Origin: Alteribacillus sp041949975
GTDB lineage: Bacteria > Bacillota > Bacilli > Bacillales > Marinococcaceae
Length of the DNA stretch: 48,821 bases
NCBI RefSeq assembly: GCF_041949975.1
Contig: NZ_JBHFQG010000029.1
Location: 1 to 48,821 of the forward strand
Reading direction: 5' to 3'
Below, one piece after another: positions 1 to 8,348 of this stretch. A program made the translations under genes and the position numbers. The notes below the pieces were generated by a model. The model had not been told where the DNA came from and made no database searches. It saw only the letters and a program-made list of their open reading frames with translations. How positions within the stretch are numbered: position 1 is the first letter of the stretch; each line of letters opens with the position of its first letter.

Positions 1-286
1 ACTCGAGGTCGTATGTCGCCGTTTGGCGGCTTCTCCGGATCATCTTTGTTGTCATGGACACGGAGGACGAGAGGTGCACAGAAAGGCGCTACGCCGCTCC
101 TGCGGGAAAAGCAACGGCTGAAGACCCCGAGGGAGCGTTTTACTCCCGAGGAGGCTGAAGCGTTGCCCGCGGAAAGCGAAGTGTATTTCAACTGTGGCTG
201 TATTCAACAACAAAGTATGTGAAAACAGCCTTAAGGAAAAAGAAAATAAGCTCTTCAAAGAGGGCTTAAATATAATATACGAGGAG
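1..286 (+). repeat. Bacillaceae-type dispersed repeat forming the leader of the first operon
   Basis: No gene is seen here. Positions 97-286 match 43472-43730: both start with CTCCTGCGGGAAAAGCAACG, share GCTGAAGACCCC and a GAGGAGGCTGAAGCG...GCCCGCGG block, and end in CTTAAATATAATATACGAGG just before a start codon. The GC-rich part resembles intergenic repeats I recall as common in Bacillus-group genomes (memory, not checked). The AT-rich end carries a TATAAT at 271-276 that could be a -10 box; no convincing -35 is visible at 17 bp. Short open frames through this stretch are not credible genes. Confidence 0.65.
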
Positions 287-294
287 GAGCTTTC

Positions 295-2055
295 ATGACA
301 AAAGAATTTGTTTCTCACCAGCTGGTAGATTACTTGGAACATAATAATGTGGAACATATCTTCGGACTTTGCGGACACACAAATATTGCTGTGTTATCAG
401 CTTTAGAAAAAAGTTCTGTAAGATTCATTGATGTACGGCATGAACAGATTGCTGCTCATGCAGCCGATGGCTATGCACGAGCAAAAAAAGAAACATCCGT
501 TGTTCTTTCTCACCTTGGACCAGGGTTAACCAATGCTGCAACAGGTGTAGCAAACGCAGCCCTCGACTCTATTCCAATGGTTGTCATCGCAGGGGATATT
601 CCTTCCCATTTTTACGGAAAACATCCTCACCAGGAAGTGAATTTACATGCTGATGCTTCTCAATATGAAATTTACCGTCCTTTTGTTAAACGGGCATGGA
701 GAGTAGACCGTCCTGATTTGTTTCCGGAAATCTTAGACAAAGCATTCTCCCTTGCTCAGAATGGACGTCCCGGTCCGGTTCTGGTATCCGTTCCAATGGA
801 CATCTTTTCAGAACAAATCGACACAGCTCTGTTTGATCGGGTAAAACAAAACAACAAAGACTTAACAAAGCCATCGATTAGCGATGCAAAAGCGCGTCAA
901 GTTATTGAAAGATTACTTGAAGCAAAAGATCCTGTATTTTATGTAGGCGGGGGTATTATGCTGGCTGATGCAGCAGAGGAATTCCGCGAGCTGGTAGACC
1001 ACCTTGGCATCCCTGTTGCCTATTCCCTGATGGGGAAAGGGGCTGTCTCGGATGATCATCCGTTAACCCTTGGTATGACAGGGTTCTGGGGTACGAAGTT
1101 TATTAACGACAATTGTCGTGACGCCGATTTAATTCTAGCGCTGGGAACCCGTTTCTCGGAGGCTGATTCGAGCTCATGGTATCCAGAGTACACCTTCGAT
1201 ATTCCAAAAACAAAGCTCATTCACATTGACATTGACGGAAAAGAGCTTGGAAGAAACTATCCAGTAGAGCTAGGCATTGTAGCAGACCTGAAAGAAGCAT
1301 TAACCGAACTAAATCGGGTGGCCAAAGAGATGGTGCCAGAGGGAAGAAAGAATCCAAAAATGGAAGAAGCCATTGCAAACTACCGTAAAGAATTTTTCGG
1401 AAAAATCGAAGAGCATCAAAAAAGTGATGCATTCCCGCTGCGTCCGGAGCGCATTTTAGCTGATGTTCGTTCCGCCCTGCCAAAAGATGCTTATATTACA
1501 ACCGATGTGGGCTGGAACAAAAACGGGGTAGGTCAGCAATTCCCAGCTTATGAAGCAGGCACTATTTTAACGCCGGGAGGCTACGCGACGATGGGATTCG
1601 GCTCTTCTGCAGCTCTTGGTGCAAAACTCGCTGACCCTGAAAGAGTAGTTGTTTCTTTAATTGGAGATGGAGGTTTCGGCCAGAATCCGTCTGTAATGGC
1701 AACTGCAGTCGAGGAAAACATTCCTGTTATTTGGGTGGTTATGAATAACAGTGCATTTGGAACAATCGCCGGTCTGCAAAAAAGTCATTATGATACGACC
1801 TACGGAACGGTATTTAAAAAAGATGGCGAACCTTACTCCCCTGATTTTGCAGCTGTAGCAAAAGGTTATGGCGTCAATGGTGTAAAAATCACCAAAGCAG
1901 AAGATTTTAAACCGGCGCTTAAACAAGCGATCCAAAGCAACAAACCGTTTTTACTTGATGTTTCGATGAAAAATGAACCGGTACCAACGGATGGCCACTG
2001 GAATATTATGGATATTTATTCCCCTGGCAAGAACATTTATCACGTGTCTGTATAA
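295..2055 (+). CDS. Thiamine-diphosphate-dependent enzyme, acetolactate synthase/oxalyl-CoA decarboxylase superfamily
   Basis: A cytosolic 586-residue ThDP enzyme with the usual three-domain order: N-terminal Pyr domain with the cofactor-activating glutamate in RHEQ (about E50), a central Rossmann-like domain, and a C-terminal PP domain carrying the metal/ThDP motif GDGGF...NN (about residues 455-485). ATG follows GAGGAGGAG at good distance. It heads a tight cluster with a TIM-barrel protein and a class III CoA-transferase (next start 35 bp downstream). The superfamily covers acetolactate synthase, benzoylformate decarboxylase, oxalyl-CoA decarboxylase and IolD. The CoA-transferase neighbour makes an acyl-CoA or 2-oxoacid substrate attractive, but the substrate cannot be read from the sequence. 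There is no sign of an acetolactate-synthase small subunit. Confidence 0.9.
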   Translation: MTKEFVSHQLVDYLEHNNVEHIFGLCGHTNIAVLSALEKSSVRFIDVRHEQIAAHAADGYARAKKETSVVLSHLGPGLTNAATGVANAALDSIPMVVIAGDIPSHFYGKHPHQEVNLHADASQYEIYRPFVKRAWRVDRPDLFPEILDKAFSLAQNGRPGPVLVSVPMDIFSEQIDTALFDRVKQNNKDLTKPSISDAKARQVIERLLEAKDPVFYVGGGIMLADAAEEFRELVDHLGIPVAYSLMGKGAVSDDHPLTLGMTGFWGTKFINDNCRDADLILALGTRFSEADSSSWYPEYTFDIPKTKLIHIDIDGKELGRNYPVELGIVADLKEALTELNRVAKEMVPEGRKNPKMEEAIANYRKEFFGKIEEHQKSDAFPLRPERILADVRSALPKDAYITTDVGWNKNGVGQQFPAYEAGTILTPGGYATMGFGSSAALGAKLADPERVVVSLIGDGGFGQNPSVMATAVEENIPVIWVVMNNSAFGTIAGLQKSHYDTTYGTVFKKDGEPYSPDFAAVAKGYGVNGVKITKAEDFKPALKQAIQSNKPFLLDVSMKNEPVPTDGHWNIMDIYSPGKNIYHVSV

Positions 2056-2089
2056 AACTTTGAAAACATGGAGGAGGAGCAAAAAGACG

Positions 2090-2923
2090 ATGACAAGAAA
2101 ATTTTCTTTAGCACACCTTACCGTGCTCGATTGTGCGCCCCCTGAAATGACCTATCTTGCTGCTCGGGCCGGCTATGATTTCGTCAGCTTCCGCCCCATC
2201 TACATGGGTCTTCCTGGGGAACCCAATTATGAACTGGCTGAAAATAAACAGATGCTCTGGGAAACCAAGACGGCATTGTCTGAGACAGGTATGAAGCTCT
2301 TGGACATTGAACTTGCCAAAGTCTACAATGGGGTCGATCCGAAAAGTTATCTGCCTGCCATGGAAGTCGCTGCTGAACTTGGAGGACGGCACGTTCTCAG
2401 CAGCATATGGACAGATGATCGAAACTATGCGATTGAACGTTTTGCAGAAATTTGCGAATTGGCAAAACCTTTTGGCCTCACCATAGAGCTGGAGTTTGTA
2501 CCGATTGCGAGCGTGCACAATCTCGATGGCGCTTTAGATGTATTGAACACCGCAAAGCAGGAAAATTCCGGTCTTATGATAGATGTCCATCATTTTCATC
2601 GCTCGAAAGATAAAGTAGAAGATTTAGATGCGGTGCCGCGCGATTGGTTCCGATATCTCCACCTTTGCGATGCACCAGGAGAAATTCCAGCTTGGAAGCC
2701 TGAAATGACCAGGGTCCTTCGAGAAGAACGCTCCCTGCTTGGAGAAGGCGGTATTGATGTTGGAAGCATTCTTAGCAGAATTCCTGACATTCCTTATTCG
2801 ATTGAACTGCCAAACGCAAAACTTACCCAAGAATTAGGTCAAGAAGAATTTGCGCGGCGCTGTTTACAGTCGGCAAAGGACTATTTAAATACACATCCAT
2901 TAACAAAGCAGGAGGTGAATTAG
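2090..2923 (+). CDS. Sugar phosphate isomerase/epimerase-like TIM barrel (xylose isomerase-like, AP endonuclease 2 fold)
   Basis: 277 residues of the xylose-isomerase-like TIM-barrel superfamily (IolE/hydroxypyruvate isomerase/3-dehydroshikimate dehydratase relatives). Likely metal and active-site positions are visible: an ELEF strand end (Glu), MIDVHHFH (Asp/His) and a late SIELPN (Glu). An upstream in-frame ATG at 1973 lies inside the previous gene; ATG 2090 follows GGAGGAGC and is preferred. The gene is sandwiched between the ThDP enzyme and the CoA-transferase and is surely co-transcribed, its stop touching the next start. The family is functionally diverse: isomerase, epimerase or dehydratase are all possible. 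A 3-dehydroshikimate-dehydratase role is conceivable given the aro-like genes downstream, but nothing proves it. Confidence 0.85.
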   Translation: MTRKFSLAHLTVLDCAPPEMTYLAARAGYDFVSFRPIYMGLPGEPNYELAENKQMLWETKTALSETGMKLLDIELAKVYNGVDPKSYLPAMEVAAELGGRHVLSSIWTDDRNYAIERFAEICELAKPFGLTIELEFVPIASVHNLDGALDVLNTAKQENSGLMIDVHHFHRSKDKVEDLDAVPRDWFRYLHLCDAPGEIPAWKPEMTRVLREERSLLGEGGIDVGSILSRIPDIPYSIELPNAKLTQELGQEEFARRCLQSAKDYLNTHPLTKQEVN

Positions 2924-4123
2924 GTGAATAGTGCACCGTTAGAAGGAGTAAAAGTTTTAGACGTATCAACGATGATCGCTGCTCCGTATGGATCCGTACT
3001 CTTAGGAGATTTTGGAGCAGAGGTTATTAAAGTCGAAATGCCGGGAAAAGGCGATACTTTAAGGCATGTAGGCCCATTTAAAGGAGATGAGCCTCTTAGA
3101 TGGCCGGGACTTTCCAGAAACAAAAAATCGCTCACCTTGGATTTGCATACAGACGAAGGGATAGATATTTTAAAAAAACTCGCATACGAAGTAGATATTC
3201 TGATCGAAAATTTTCGTCCGGGAACTCTGGAGAAATGGGGAGCAGGCTATGAAGAATTGAAAAAAATAAACCCAAACCTTCTTATGATAAGAGTTTCGGG
3301 ATATGGGCAAACGGGACCGTACAAAGAAAAAGCAGGTTTTGGTACTCCTGCCACAGCGTTTAGCGGATTCACTTATTTACAAGGATATTCAGACCGCCCG
3401 CCCGTCAGTCCATCTTTCTCGTTAACAGATTATATCACTGGTGTCTATGTAGCCTTTGCGGCCGTGACCGGTTTATATCATAGAGATACAAACGAAAACG
3501 GTGCAGGACAAATTGTAGACATCGCACTTTACGAAACGGTTTTCCGGATGATGGAGTTTCTTGTCGCAGAATATGATCAGCTCGGAAAAGTGAGAGAACG
3601 TGCTCCAGGTTTAAGCGGACATTCCAGCCCGGCCGGAACATTTGAGACAAAAGATGGGCATTATGTCGTATTAGTAACAAGTACGGACACGACGTTTAAC
3701 CGTTTGGCGAAAGCAATGGGAAGAGAAGATCTCTTAGAACATGAAAAGTTTTATACAAATTCAGTAAGACTTCAAAATGACGAGGAAATGGTTAAGATCG
3801 TGGAAGATTGGATGAAAACCAAGGAACGGGACGAACTGGTAGAGTATTTAGGCGAATACGGAGTCCCAGTAAGCCCGATCCTCAATATACAGGATATCTT
3901 TGAACACCCTCAATATCAAGCCCGGGAAAATATTATTGAGCTTGAACACCCAAGATTAGGAAAAATAAAAACACCTGGAATTGTACCAAAGTTCGAAAAA
4001 ACACCAGGAAGTGTAAGAAATCTCTCTCCAGATCTTGGGGAAAACAATGAAGAATTGCTATCTTCGATGCTCGGATATTCCGACGAACAAATTGCGGAGT
4101 TAAAAGAAAAAGGAGTTATTTAA
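2924..4123 (+). CDS. Class III (CaiB/BaiF) CoA-transferase
   Basis: 399 residues, the usual length of family III CoA-transferases, which move CoA between carboxylic acids via an aspartyl-CoA thioester. Family features visible: N-terminal LEGVKVLDVS, the GAEVIKVE and LTLDL segments, IENFRPG, and VDIALYE, whose Asp matches the catalytic aspartate. GTG start at 2924 follows GGAGGTG and abuts the previous stop, so translation is probably coupled. With the ThDP enzyme upstream the pair recalls formyl-CoA:oxalate CoA-transferase plus oxalyl-CoA decarboxylase, but substrate assignment is open. A hairpin directly downstream closes the unit. Confidence 0.9.
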   Translation: MNSAPLEGVKVLDVSTMIAAPYGSVLLGDFGAEVIKVEMPGKGDTLRHVGPFKGDEPLRWPGLSRNKKSLTLDLHTDEGIDILKKLAYEVDILIENFRPGTLEKWGAGYEELKKINPNLLMIRVSGYGQTGPYKEKAGFGTPATAFSGFTYLQGYSDRPPVSPSFSLTDYITGVYVAFAAVTGLYHRDTNENGAGQIVDIALYETVFRMMEFLVAEYDQLGKVRERAPGLSGHSSPAGTFETKDGHYVVLVTSTDTTFNRLAKAMGREDLLEHEKFYTNSVRLQNDEEMVKIVEDWMKTKERDELVEYLGEYGVPVSPILNIQDIFEHPQYQARENIIELEHPRLGKIKTPGIVPKFEKTPGSVRNLSPDLGENNEELLSSMLGYSDEQIAELKEKGVI

Positions 4124-4127
4124 CAAT

Positions 4128-4160
4128 ATTCATCGGTATGGGATCCCCGTACCGATGAAT
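4128..4160 (+). terminator. Intrinsic-terminator-like hairpin after the CoA-transferase
   Basis: ATTCATCGGTA pairs perfectly with TACCGATGAAT across an 11-nt loop, followed by a weak U-rich TTATTG. It lies between the CoA-transferase stop and the permease remnant. Confidence 0.65.
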
Positions 4161-4169
4161 TTATTGCAG

Positions 4170-5548
4170 CAGGAAGCAGGTGAAAAACCATTTTCTTTTT
4201 GTATTCTTTTATCATTTTTTTATATATTATCTATCAAGTGTGGCCATTGCCTCTCATAAACTATGCACTTGGTATTTTATCGATCATTGTCCTTTTGTGG
4301 ACAGTAGGGAAGACAGGACTTTTGTACCGAACGGTCGGTCTTATTTTTTTAGGGCTTGGTTTGATGGTCGTTATTACCCAAGAGCACTGGAAATTTTAAC
4401 GTATTTCAGCTCGCTGTTTGGGCTGCTCGCATTATTTTTTGTGCTTCCTTTTATGATTACGATTATCAAACTTGGACGCTACGATAAGAACTTAAGCCGA
4501 ATGATTTGGCTTGAACACCAGCAATGCAGGAACTCTTTACAAGAAAACCTCGTTCGCAACCTACGTGCTGACGTTTTTTTTAAAAATTGCTACCGTTCCT
4601 ATAATTATTGGTTCTGTTCGCAACAAGGTAAAAGAATTTGGAAATGCATTCATGCAGCAATTTTTCTCCCATGGGATATTTCGTCCATATGCCCTTGTCT
4701 TATTTTGGAGTCCTATCGAAATTTTACTTGCTGACCCTCGATATCACGGGGCAAAGCTATTTATGGTTATTGCCGGTATTGTGGGTGAATAGTCTCTTAT
4801 TTCTATTTGCTGATTGAAGAAAATGGAACAGCTATGATTTAACGGATGACACATGGCAGCATAGATTAGAAAACTTGGCCTCTATTAAAATGAAAGGCTT
4901 TGAAATGGGTCTTGCCGTATTAATGTTTATAATGATTGTGTTAACCATCAATCATTGGGGCGGCCTTGGGTTTCTTTTTACGGTAACCGTAACGATTATA
5001 CCTTTTTCATTTGCCTGGTCTATCGCTATTAAAAAACCAAAAATGTATAGGCGGCTTGGATACTTGATGGCAAAAAATAATACAGATAAGCTTCATGGAT
5101 TGTTTTTTCTTTTCTTGTTCGCCGGTTTTTTTGTAGAGTTCATGCCGTATACAAGCCCGTTTGCATATATTAATAACGTCATTCAATATGTTTACGAAAC
5201 CAATATGTATTTTCTGGTGTATTTTCTGTTGTTTTTTCTAATCGGAATGTTTATTTTTGGACTGGCGTTTGCAGGCTTTCATCCACTTGTTACCGTCGCA
5301 CTGCTGGTGCCATTCATACAATCCTTTTGCAGGTGAGCTTTCATTTGGATTAACGCTTACTATTTTTAAGCTCCGCCGTGTGTACGATGATGATCGGTCC
5401 GTTTAACGTAACACCGGCCGTGCTGGGAATGTATATTAACATGAATCCTTACCAGGTCAGCATGAAAAATGTTTTGTTTGCTTTCCTATTTATAATGTGG
5501 AACATCTCGATGGCTTATGGAATCACGAAGCTGCTTGGAGCGGTTTGA
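4170..5548 (+). pseudogene. Broken multi-pass membrane permease, paralogue of the intact gene at 39854-41200
   Basis: Membrane-protein fragments in shifting frames run along this stretch: 4199-4399 (...LLYRTVGLIFLGLG), about 4400-4500 (FFVLPF...GRYDKNLSR), 4511-4792 (ATVPIIIGSVRNK, RPYALVLFWSPIEILL), 4875-5336 (IPFSFAWSI, FAGFHPLVTVALLVPF) and about 5390-5548 (MMIGPFNVTPAVLGMYINMN PYQVS). Each has a counterpart, in the same order, in the intact protein at 39854: VLPF...GRYDQKVNR, GTIPLVVSVLKRN, RGYALCLVWTPMEILV, IPYSFLWAL, VGFHPLVTISLVG and MAGPFNISVSLTGM. At least three frameshifts or stops separate the pieces, so the gene is dead. The GTG start at 4170 is a guess. Confidence 0.85.
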
Positions 5549-5613
5549 CACTTAATTTGTAAATTGGTTAGAATGAGATCATAATCTACAGGTAGAGGAA
5601 GAGTGTTTGTTCT

Positions 5614-6177
5614 ATGGAAAATGTACCTTCGCTAAGAGAAAGAAACATTGCTCTTATTGGTTTTATGGGAGTAGGAAAAACGACCATTGGAGAACTGTTA
5701 TCTAAAAAATTATACCGTGATTTTGTAGATATCGATAAGGTGATTGAAGCGAAATACGGCATGGAAGTTTCCGAAATCTTCCGAACCAAAGGGGAGAAAG
5801 AATTTCGAAGAATAGAAAAGGAAACTTCTATTGATTACTGCAAAAACAGACGCTTAAAAATTCTTTCTCTTGGCGGTGGAGCATATACTCAGGACGAGAT
5901 TCGTGAGGCATGCATGAAGTACTGCATTGTTATTTCGCTCGATCTCACATGGGATTCATGGAAAGACCGGTTAAGCTTAATTATTGATAACCGCCCGGTT
6001 TTGCATAATAAATCGATGGAAGAAATAGAAGCTCTTTTCCAAAAACGCCAGAGCACCTATAATATAAACAGCTTTCAAGTGAAAACGGATGAGATGAACG
6101 CAGAAGAGGTGGCCGATGAAATTGTCAGCCTCTTAAAACTCGGCTGGGAATGGTACCAGCCTCATGCGGTTGATTAA
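5614..6177 (+). CDS. aroK: Shikimate-kinase-like protein
   Basis: 187 residues of the shikimate kinase family, which phosphorylates shikimate with ATP. Visible motifs: Walker A GFMGVGKT (16-23), the substrate-binding DID (39-41), the FRRIE arginines (about 64-68), the SLGGGA loop (about 85-90) and the lid region DNRPVL (about 129-134). Slightly longer than the typical 170 residues, the excess being at the C-terminus. It stands outside any standard aro operon, between a dead permease and an IS element, with a dehydroquinase-like gene on the other side of the IS. Symbol is by family; a sugar-acid or cyclitol kinase role is possible. The ribosome site (GAGGAAG) is rather far from the ATG. Confidence 0.8.
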   Translation: MENVPSLRERNIALIGFMGVGKTTIGELLSKKLYRDFVDIDKVIEAKYGMEVSEIFRTKGEKEFRRIEKETSIDYCKNRRLKILSLGGGAYTQDEIREACMKYCIVISLDLTWDSWKDRLSLIIDNRPVLHNKSMEEIEALFQKRQSTYNINSFQVKTDEMNAEEVADEIVSLLKLGWEWYQPHAVD

Positions 6178-6209
6178 AGAATATAAATGGAGCAGTCTGA
6201 GGGTGATAT

Positions 6210-6229
6210 TGTACCCCTAAAGTAGACAC
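6210..6229 (+). repeat. Left terminal inverted repeat of the IS3-family element
   Basis: TGTACCCCTAAAGTAGACAC; pairs with 7211-7230, the outer TGTACC and inner AAGTAGACAC being conserved. Defines the left boundary of the element. Confidence 0.8.
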
Positions 6230-6298
6230 GAAAAAGAAACTGCCGGTATTCTACAATTACGACAGTTTCTATTCGAGTACCTTTAGGGGGTTTTTTGT

Positions 6299-6616
6299 GT
6301 GTCTGAAAAACGAAAGAAAGGATCTGTTTATCCGGTTAAGCTTAAAAAACAAGCTATTGATTTGTATTATAAGGGCTTTGGACGTACAGATATCGCAAAA
6401 GAGTTAAACATTTATAATAAAAAATTAGTAAATGAATGGGTGCGAAAATATGAAAAAGAAGGATTTTCTGGTTTAGAAGATCGTCGTGGCTTGGCACGAG
6501 GCGGAAACAAAGGAAGGCCGCGTAAAAAGCCGTTAACGTTGGAAGAAGAAAATGAACGCTTAAAAATAGAAGTGGCGTATTTAAAAAAGCTCATCGCACA
6601 GAAAAGGGGGTGTTAA
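6299..6616 (+). CDS. IS3-family transposase OrfA (helix-turn-helix)
   Basis: 105 residues with an N-terminal helix-turn-helix (KKQAIDLYYKGFGRTDIAKE, followed by NEWVRKYE), a basic linker and a C-terminal leucine-zipper-like helix (EENERLKIEVAYLKKLIA), the standard IS3 OrfA layout for DNA binding and dimerisation. Starts at GTG 6299 (GTGTCTGAAAAACGA) after AGGGGG. It ends in an AAAAGGGGG run overlapping orfB in the -1 frame, typical of the programmed frameshift that makes the OrfAB transposase. OrfA looks intact, but the element cannot move by itself because orfB is broken. Confidence 0.85.
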   Translation: MSEKRKKGSVYPVKLKKQAIDLYYKGFGRTDIAKELNIYNKKLVNEWVRKYEKEGFSGLEDRRGLARGGNKGRPRKKPLTLEEENERLKIEVAYLKKLIAQKRGC

Positions 6617-7002
6617 GGAAAGACGAAGAATTTGCTTTTGTGTTGGAAAATGAAAAGAAGTTCTCGATTACCATGTTAACGAATTATATTTTTGCTTCTC
6701 GTTCGGGATATTATAAATGGAAAAACGAACATGAGTATCGTTTGAAACACCTACAAGACGAAGAACTTTATGATTTAATATCCAAGGTATTTGAACAATC
6801 AAAAGGAACCTATGGGAAGTGGCGCATTAAAGCAGCCCTTTACCGGGAGGCATTTCAAGTGCGAACTGCCATATTTCGGTTCTCCTCAAACCTTTGAAGA
6901 GTGCACGAAGCCATTGACGCTTATATCTTTTATTAGAACGAAGAACGTATTCAAAATAAATACGGCATGAGTCCGGTAGACTACCGATCTCAGGCCGCTT
7001 AG
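6610..7002 (+). pseudogene. Broken IS3-family transposase OrfB
   Basis: The N-terminal part (6610 to about 6850) reads as IS3 OrfB, with SRSGYYKW and the YDLI...SKGTYGKWRI region that normally precedes the DDE integrase core. The sequence then jumps, in another frame, to a C-terminal tail NEERIQNKYGMSPVDYRSQAA ending at 7002; in that tail a TAG replaces a sense codon before NEER. The whole rve/DDE core is deleted, leaving a catalytically dead gene. Confidence 0.85.
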
Positions 7003-7112
7003 TAGTACAAAATCTAGAAACTCAGTTGTCAAGGCACCGTGGAATACCGGAGTGAAGCGAGGATATGCCGCGAAAGGCCTTGATCGGCTTTGCTTTTTAC
7101 AAACTATCCATT

Positions 7113-7146
7113 GGCGTTCAAGAGACGACACGTCGTCTTGAACGCC
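7113..7146. repeat. Inverted repeat inside the IS3-family remnant
   Basis: GGCGTTCAAGA and TCTTGAACGCC form an 11-bp stem, continued by CGAC/GTCG with a small bulge. It lies between the orfB tail and the right IS end and may serve as the element's transcription stop. Confidence 0.5.
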
Positions 7147-7210
7147 TTAACTAAGAAGTGAGTCATTTTAGCACATGAATTTGTCCTGCTAATCAGGATT
7201 TGATTTATTA

Positions 7211-7230
7211 GTGTCTACTTGACAGGTACA
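7211..7230 (-). repeat. Right terminal inverted repeat of the IS3-family element
   Basis: GTGTCTACTTGACAGGTACA on the plus strand, the imperfect inverse of 6210-6229. Beyond it, 7231-7381 holds no gene and only the AGGAGG ribosome site of the next gene. Confidence 0.8.
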
Positions 7231-7381
7231 TGTTCAGGGAGAGGCTGCTCTTTTTTCGTGAAAGTCGTGGGGACGGCCGGAAACCGAGCGGATAAGGGAT
7301 CCTAAGTCGGTTAAAGCACTATCAGAGCAGTAGTAGTCCGTTCATTCAAATGTTAGAATATTCATACTAGGAGGAATGATT

Positions 7382-7831
7382 ATGAAAAAAGTATTGATGC
7401 TGCACGGCATTAACCATAATATGTTTGGCAAAAGAGATCCGAAAATGTACGGGACTATAACACTGGACGAGATTAATAAAAATATGACCGAGCTCGGGGA
7501 AGAGCTGGAGTTGGAAGTAGAAACATTCCAAACCAATCATGAAGGAGAAATGGTGGAGCGTATTCACCAGTGCTATCAGGGCAAGGTGGATGCTGTCATT
7601 ATTAACGCAGGAGCCTGGACGCACTACAGCTACGGTATTAGAGATGCATTGGCTATCTTGGAAGTGCCGTTTATTGAAATTCACATGTCTAACATACATG
7701 CAAGAGAAAGCTTTAGGCACCATTCGGTATTTGCTGATATCGCCCACGGCCAGATCAGCGGCTTTGGTGTGGACAGTTATCTGCTTGCGTTAAGAGCAGC
7801 TAAAACATTGATAGATGAACGAAATGTATAG
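7382..7831 (+). CDS. aroQ: Type II 3-dehydroquinate dehydratase-like protein
   Basis: 149 residues, the normal size of type II dehydroquinases (trans-dehydration of 3-dehydroquinate to 3-dehydroshikimate; biosynthetic or quinate-catabolic). Conserved catalytic segments are present: GKRDPKMYG with Arg and the catalytic Tyr (about Y23), INAGAWTHYS-IRDAL, and EIHMSN-ARESFR with the catalytic His and a substrate Arg. The normally near-invariant GPNLNLLG loop reads GINHNMFG, keeping the Asn but changing its surroundings, so a shifted substrate is possible. ATG 7382 is chosen over ATG 7376 because AGGAGG at 7369-7374 leaves proper spacing only for 7382. Stands alone behind the IS element. Confidence 0.85.
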   Translation: MKKVLMLHGINHNMFGKRDPKMYGTITLDEINKNMTELGEELELEVETFQTNHEGEMVERIHQCYQGKVDAVIINAGAWTHYSYGIRDALAILEVPFIEIHMSNIHARESFRHHSVFADIAHGQISGFGVDSYLLALRAAKTLIDERNV

Positions 7832-8348
7832 CAGGTAAAAATTTCTGCTACTTCTTTCGATTCATGACTTTGATTTTCCAACATCGGATTTTTCAATAAG
7901 GGTCTCTCGATCTACTTCTCTCATATTGCAGGAGATAAAACAAATTCTCATTGAACTGCTAAATGGTTTAATGATACACCACAACATATCAGACATGGTG
8001 ACAACAGATGATATGGAATCAAATCCCGTTATTTATAACAGCTCTGAAAAAGAACGTTTGTTCCTGTTATATCCTATTTTGAAGCTTTACGTGAAGCAGG
8101 TTTAAGACTTCCCAAGCAGATTGGTTCTAATGTGAGCATAGTTGGTGCACTTGTATGTCAAGGAAGAGGAATTAGATTTTCATGAAGAAGGAATGAAATT
8201 TTTCAATATATTTTCTATCAATTCCTTTTTTTCTGCAAATAAACGGAAGATCATCTATTAGTTTTTGCGGTTATTAACTACATTTAATATTGTTACAATT
8301 AAAACGCATTCAGTCACAGAAAAATTACTTTAAAGGAGAGTGCTATAA
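7832..8348. other. Intergenic stretch with possible gene debris
   Basis: About 515 bp without a credible gene. One open segment (about 8065-8185) reads SYFEALREAGLRLP...SNVSIVGALVCQGRG, which looks protein-like but is uninterrupted only over some 40 codons and is preceded by stops in every frame. I could not place it in a family. The end carries AAAGGAGAG, the ribosome site of the flavin reductase. Confidence 0.4.

Larger units (their letters stand above)
6210..7230 (+). mobile_element. Internally deleted IS3-family insertion sequence
   Basis: Bounded by terminal inverted repeats: left TGTACCCCTAAAGTAGACAC (6210-6229) and right, read on the other strand, TGTACCTGTCAAGTAGACAC (7211-7230), 15 of 20 identical. 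Inside are an intact orfA, the first part of orfB in the -1 frame, and the C-terminal tail of orfB, with the catalytic DDE core missing. About 1.02 kb, where full IS3 elements are about 1.2-1.5 kb. No clear target-site duplication is seen. It lies between the shikimate-kinase-like and dehydroquinase-like genes. Confidence 0.85.

Noticed and set aside
13..222. 69-codon plus-strand open frame at the window start
   Set aside because: It lies within a dispersed repeat also present near 43.5 kb, has no ribosome site and no protein-like composition.
1973..2089. N-terminal extension of the TIM-barrel gene
   Set aside because: The extension overlaps the end of the ThDP enzyme out of frame; ATG 2090 has the ribosome site and fits the family start.
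6886..7131. 81-codon minus-strand open frame inside the IS remnant
   Set aside because: Antisense to the orfB tail, with no ribosome site; the tail reads as transposase on the plus strand.
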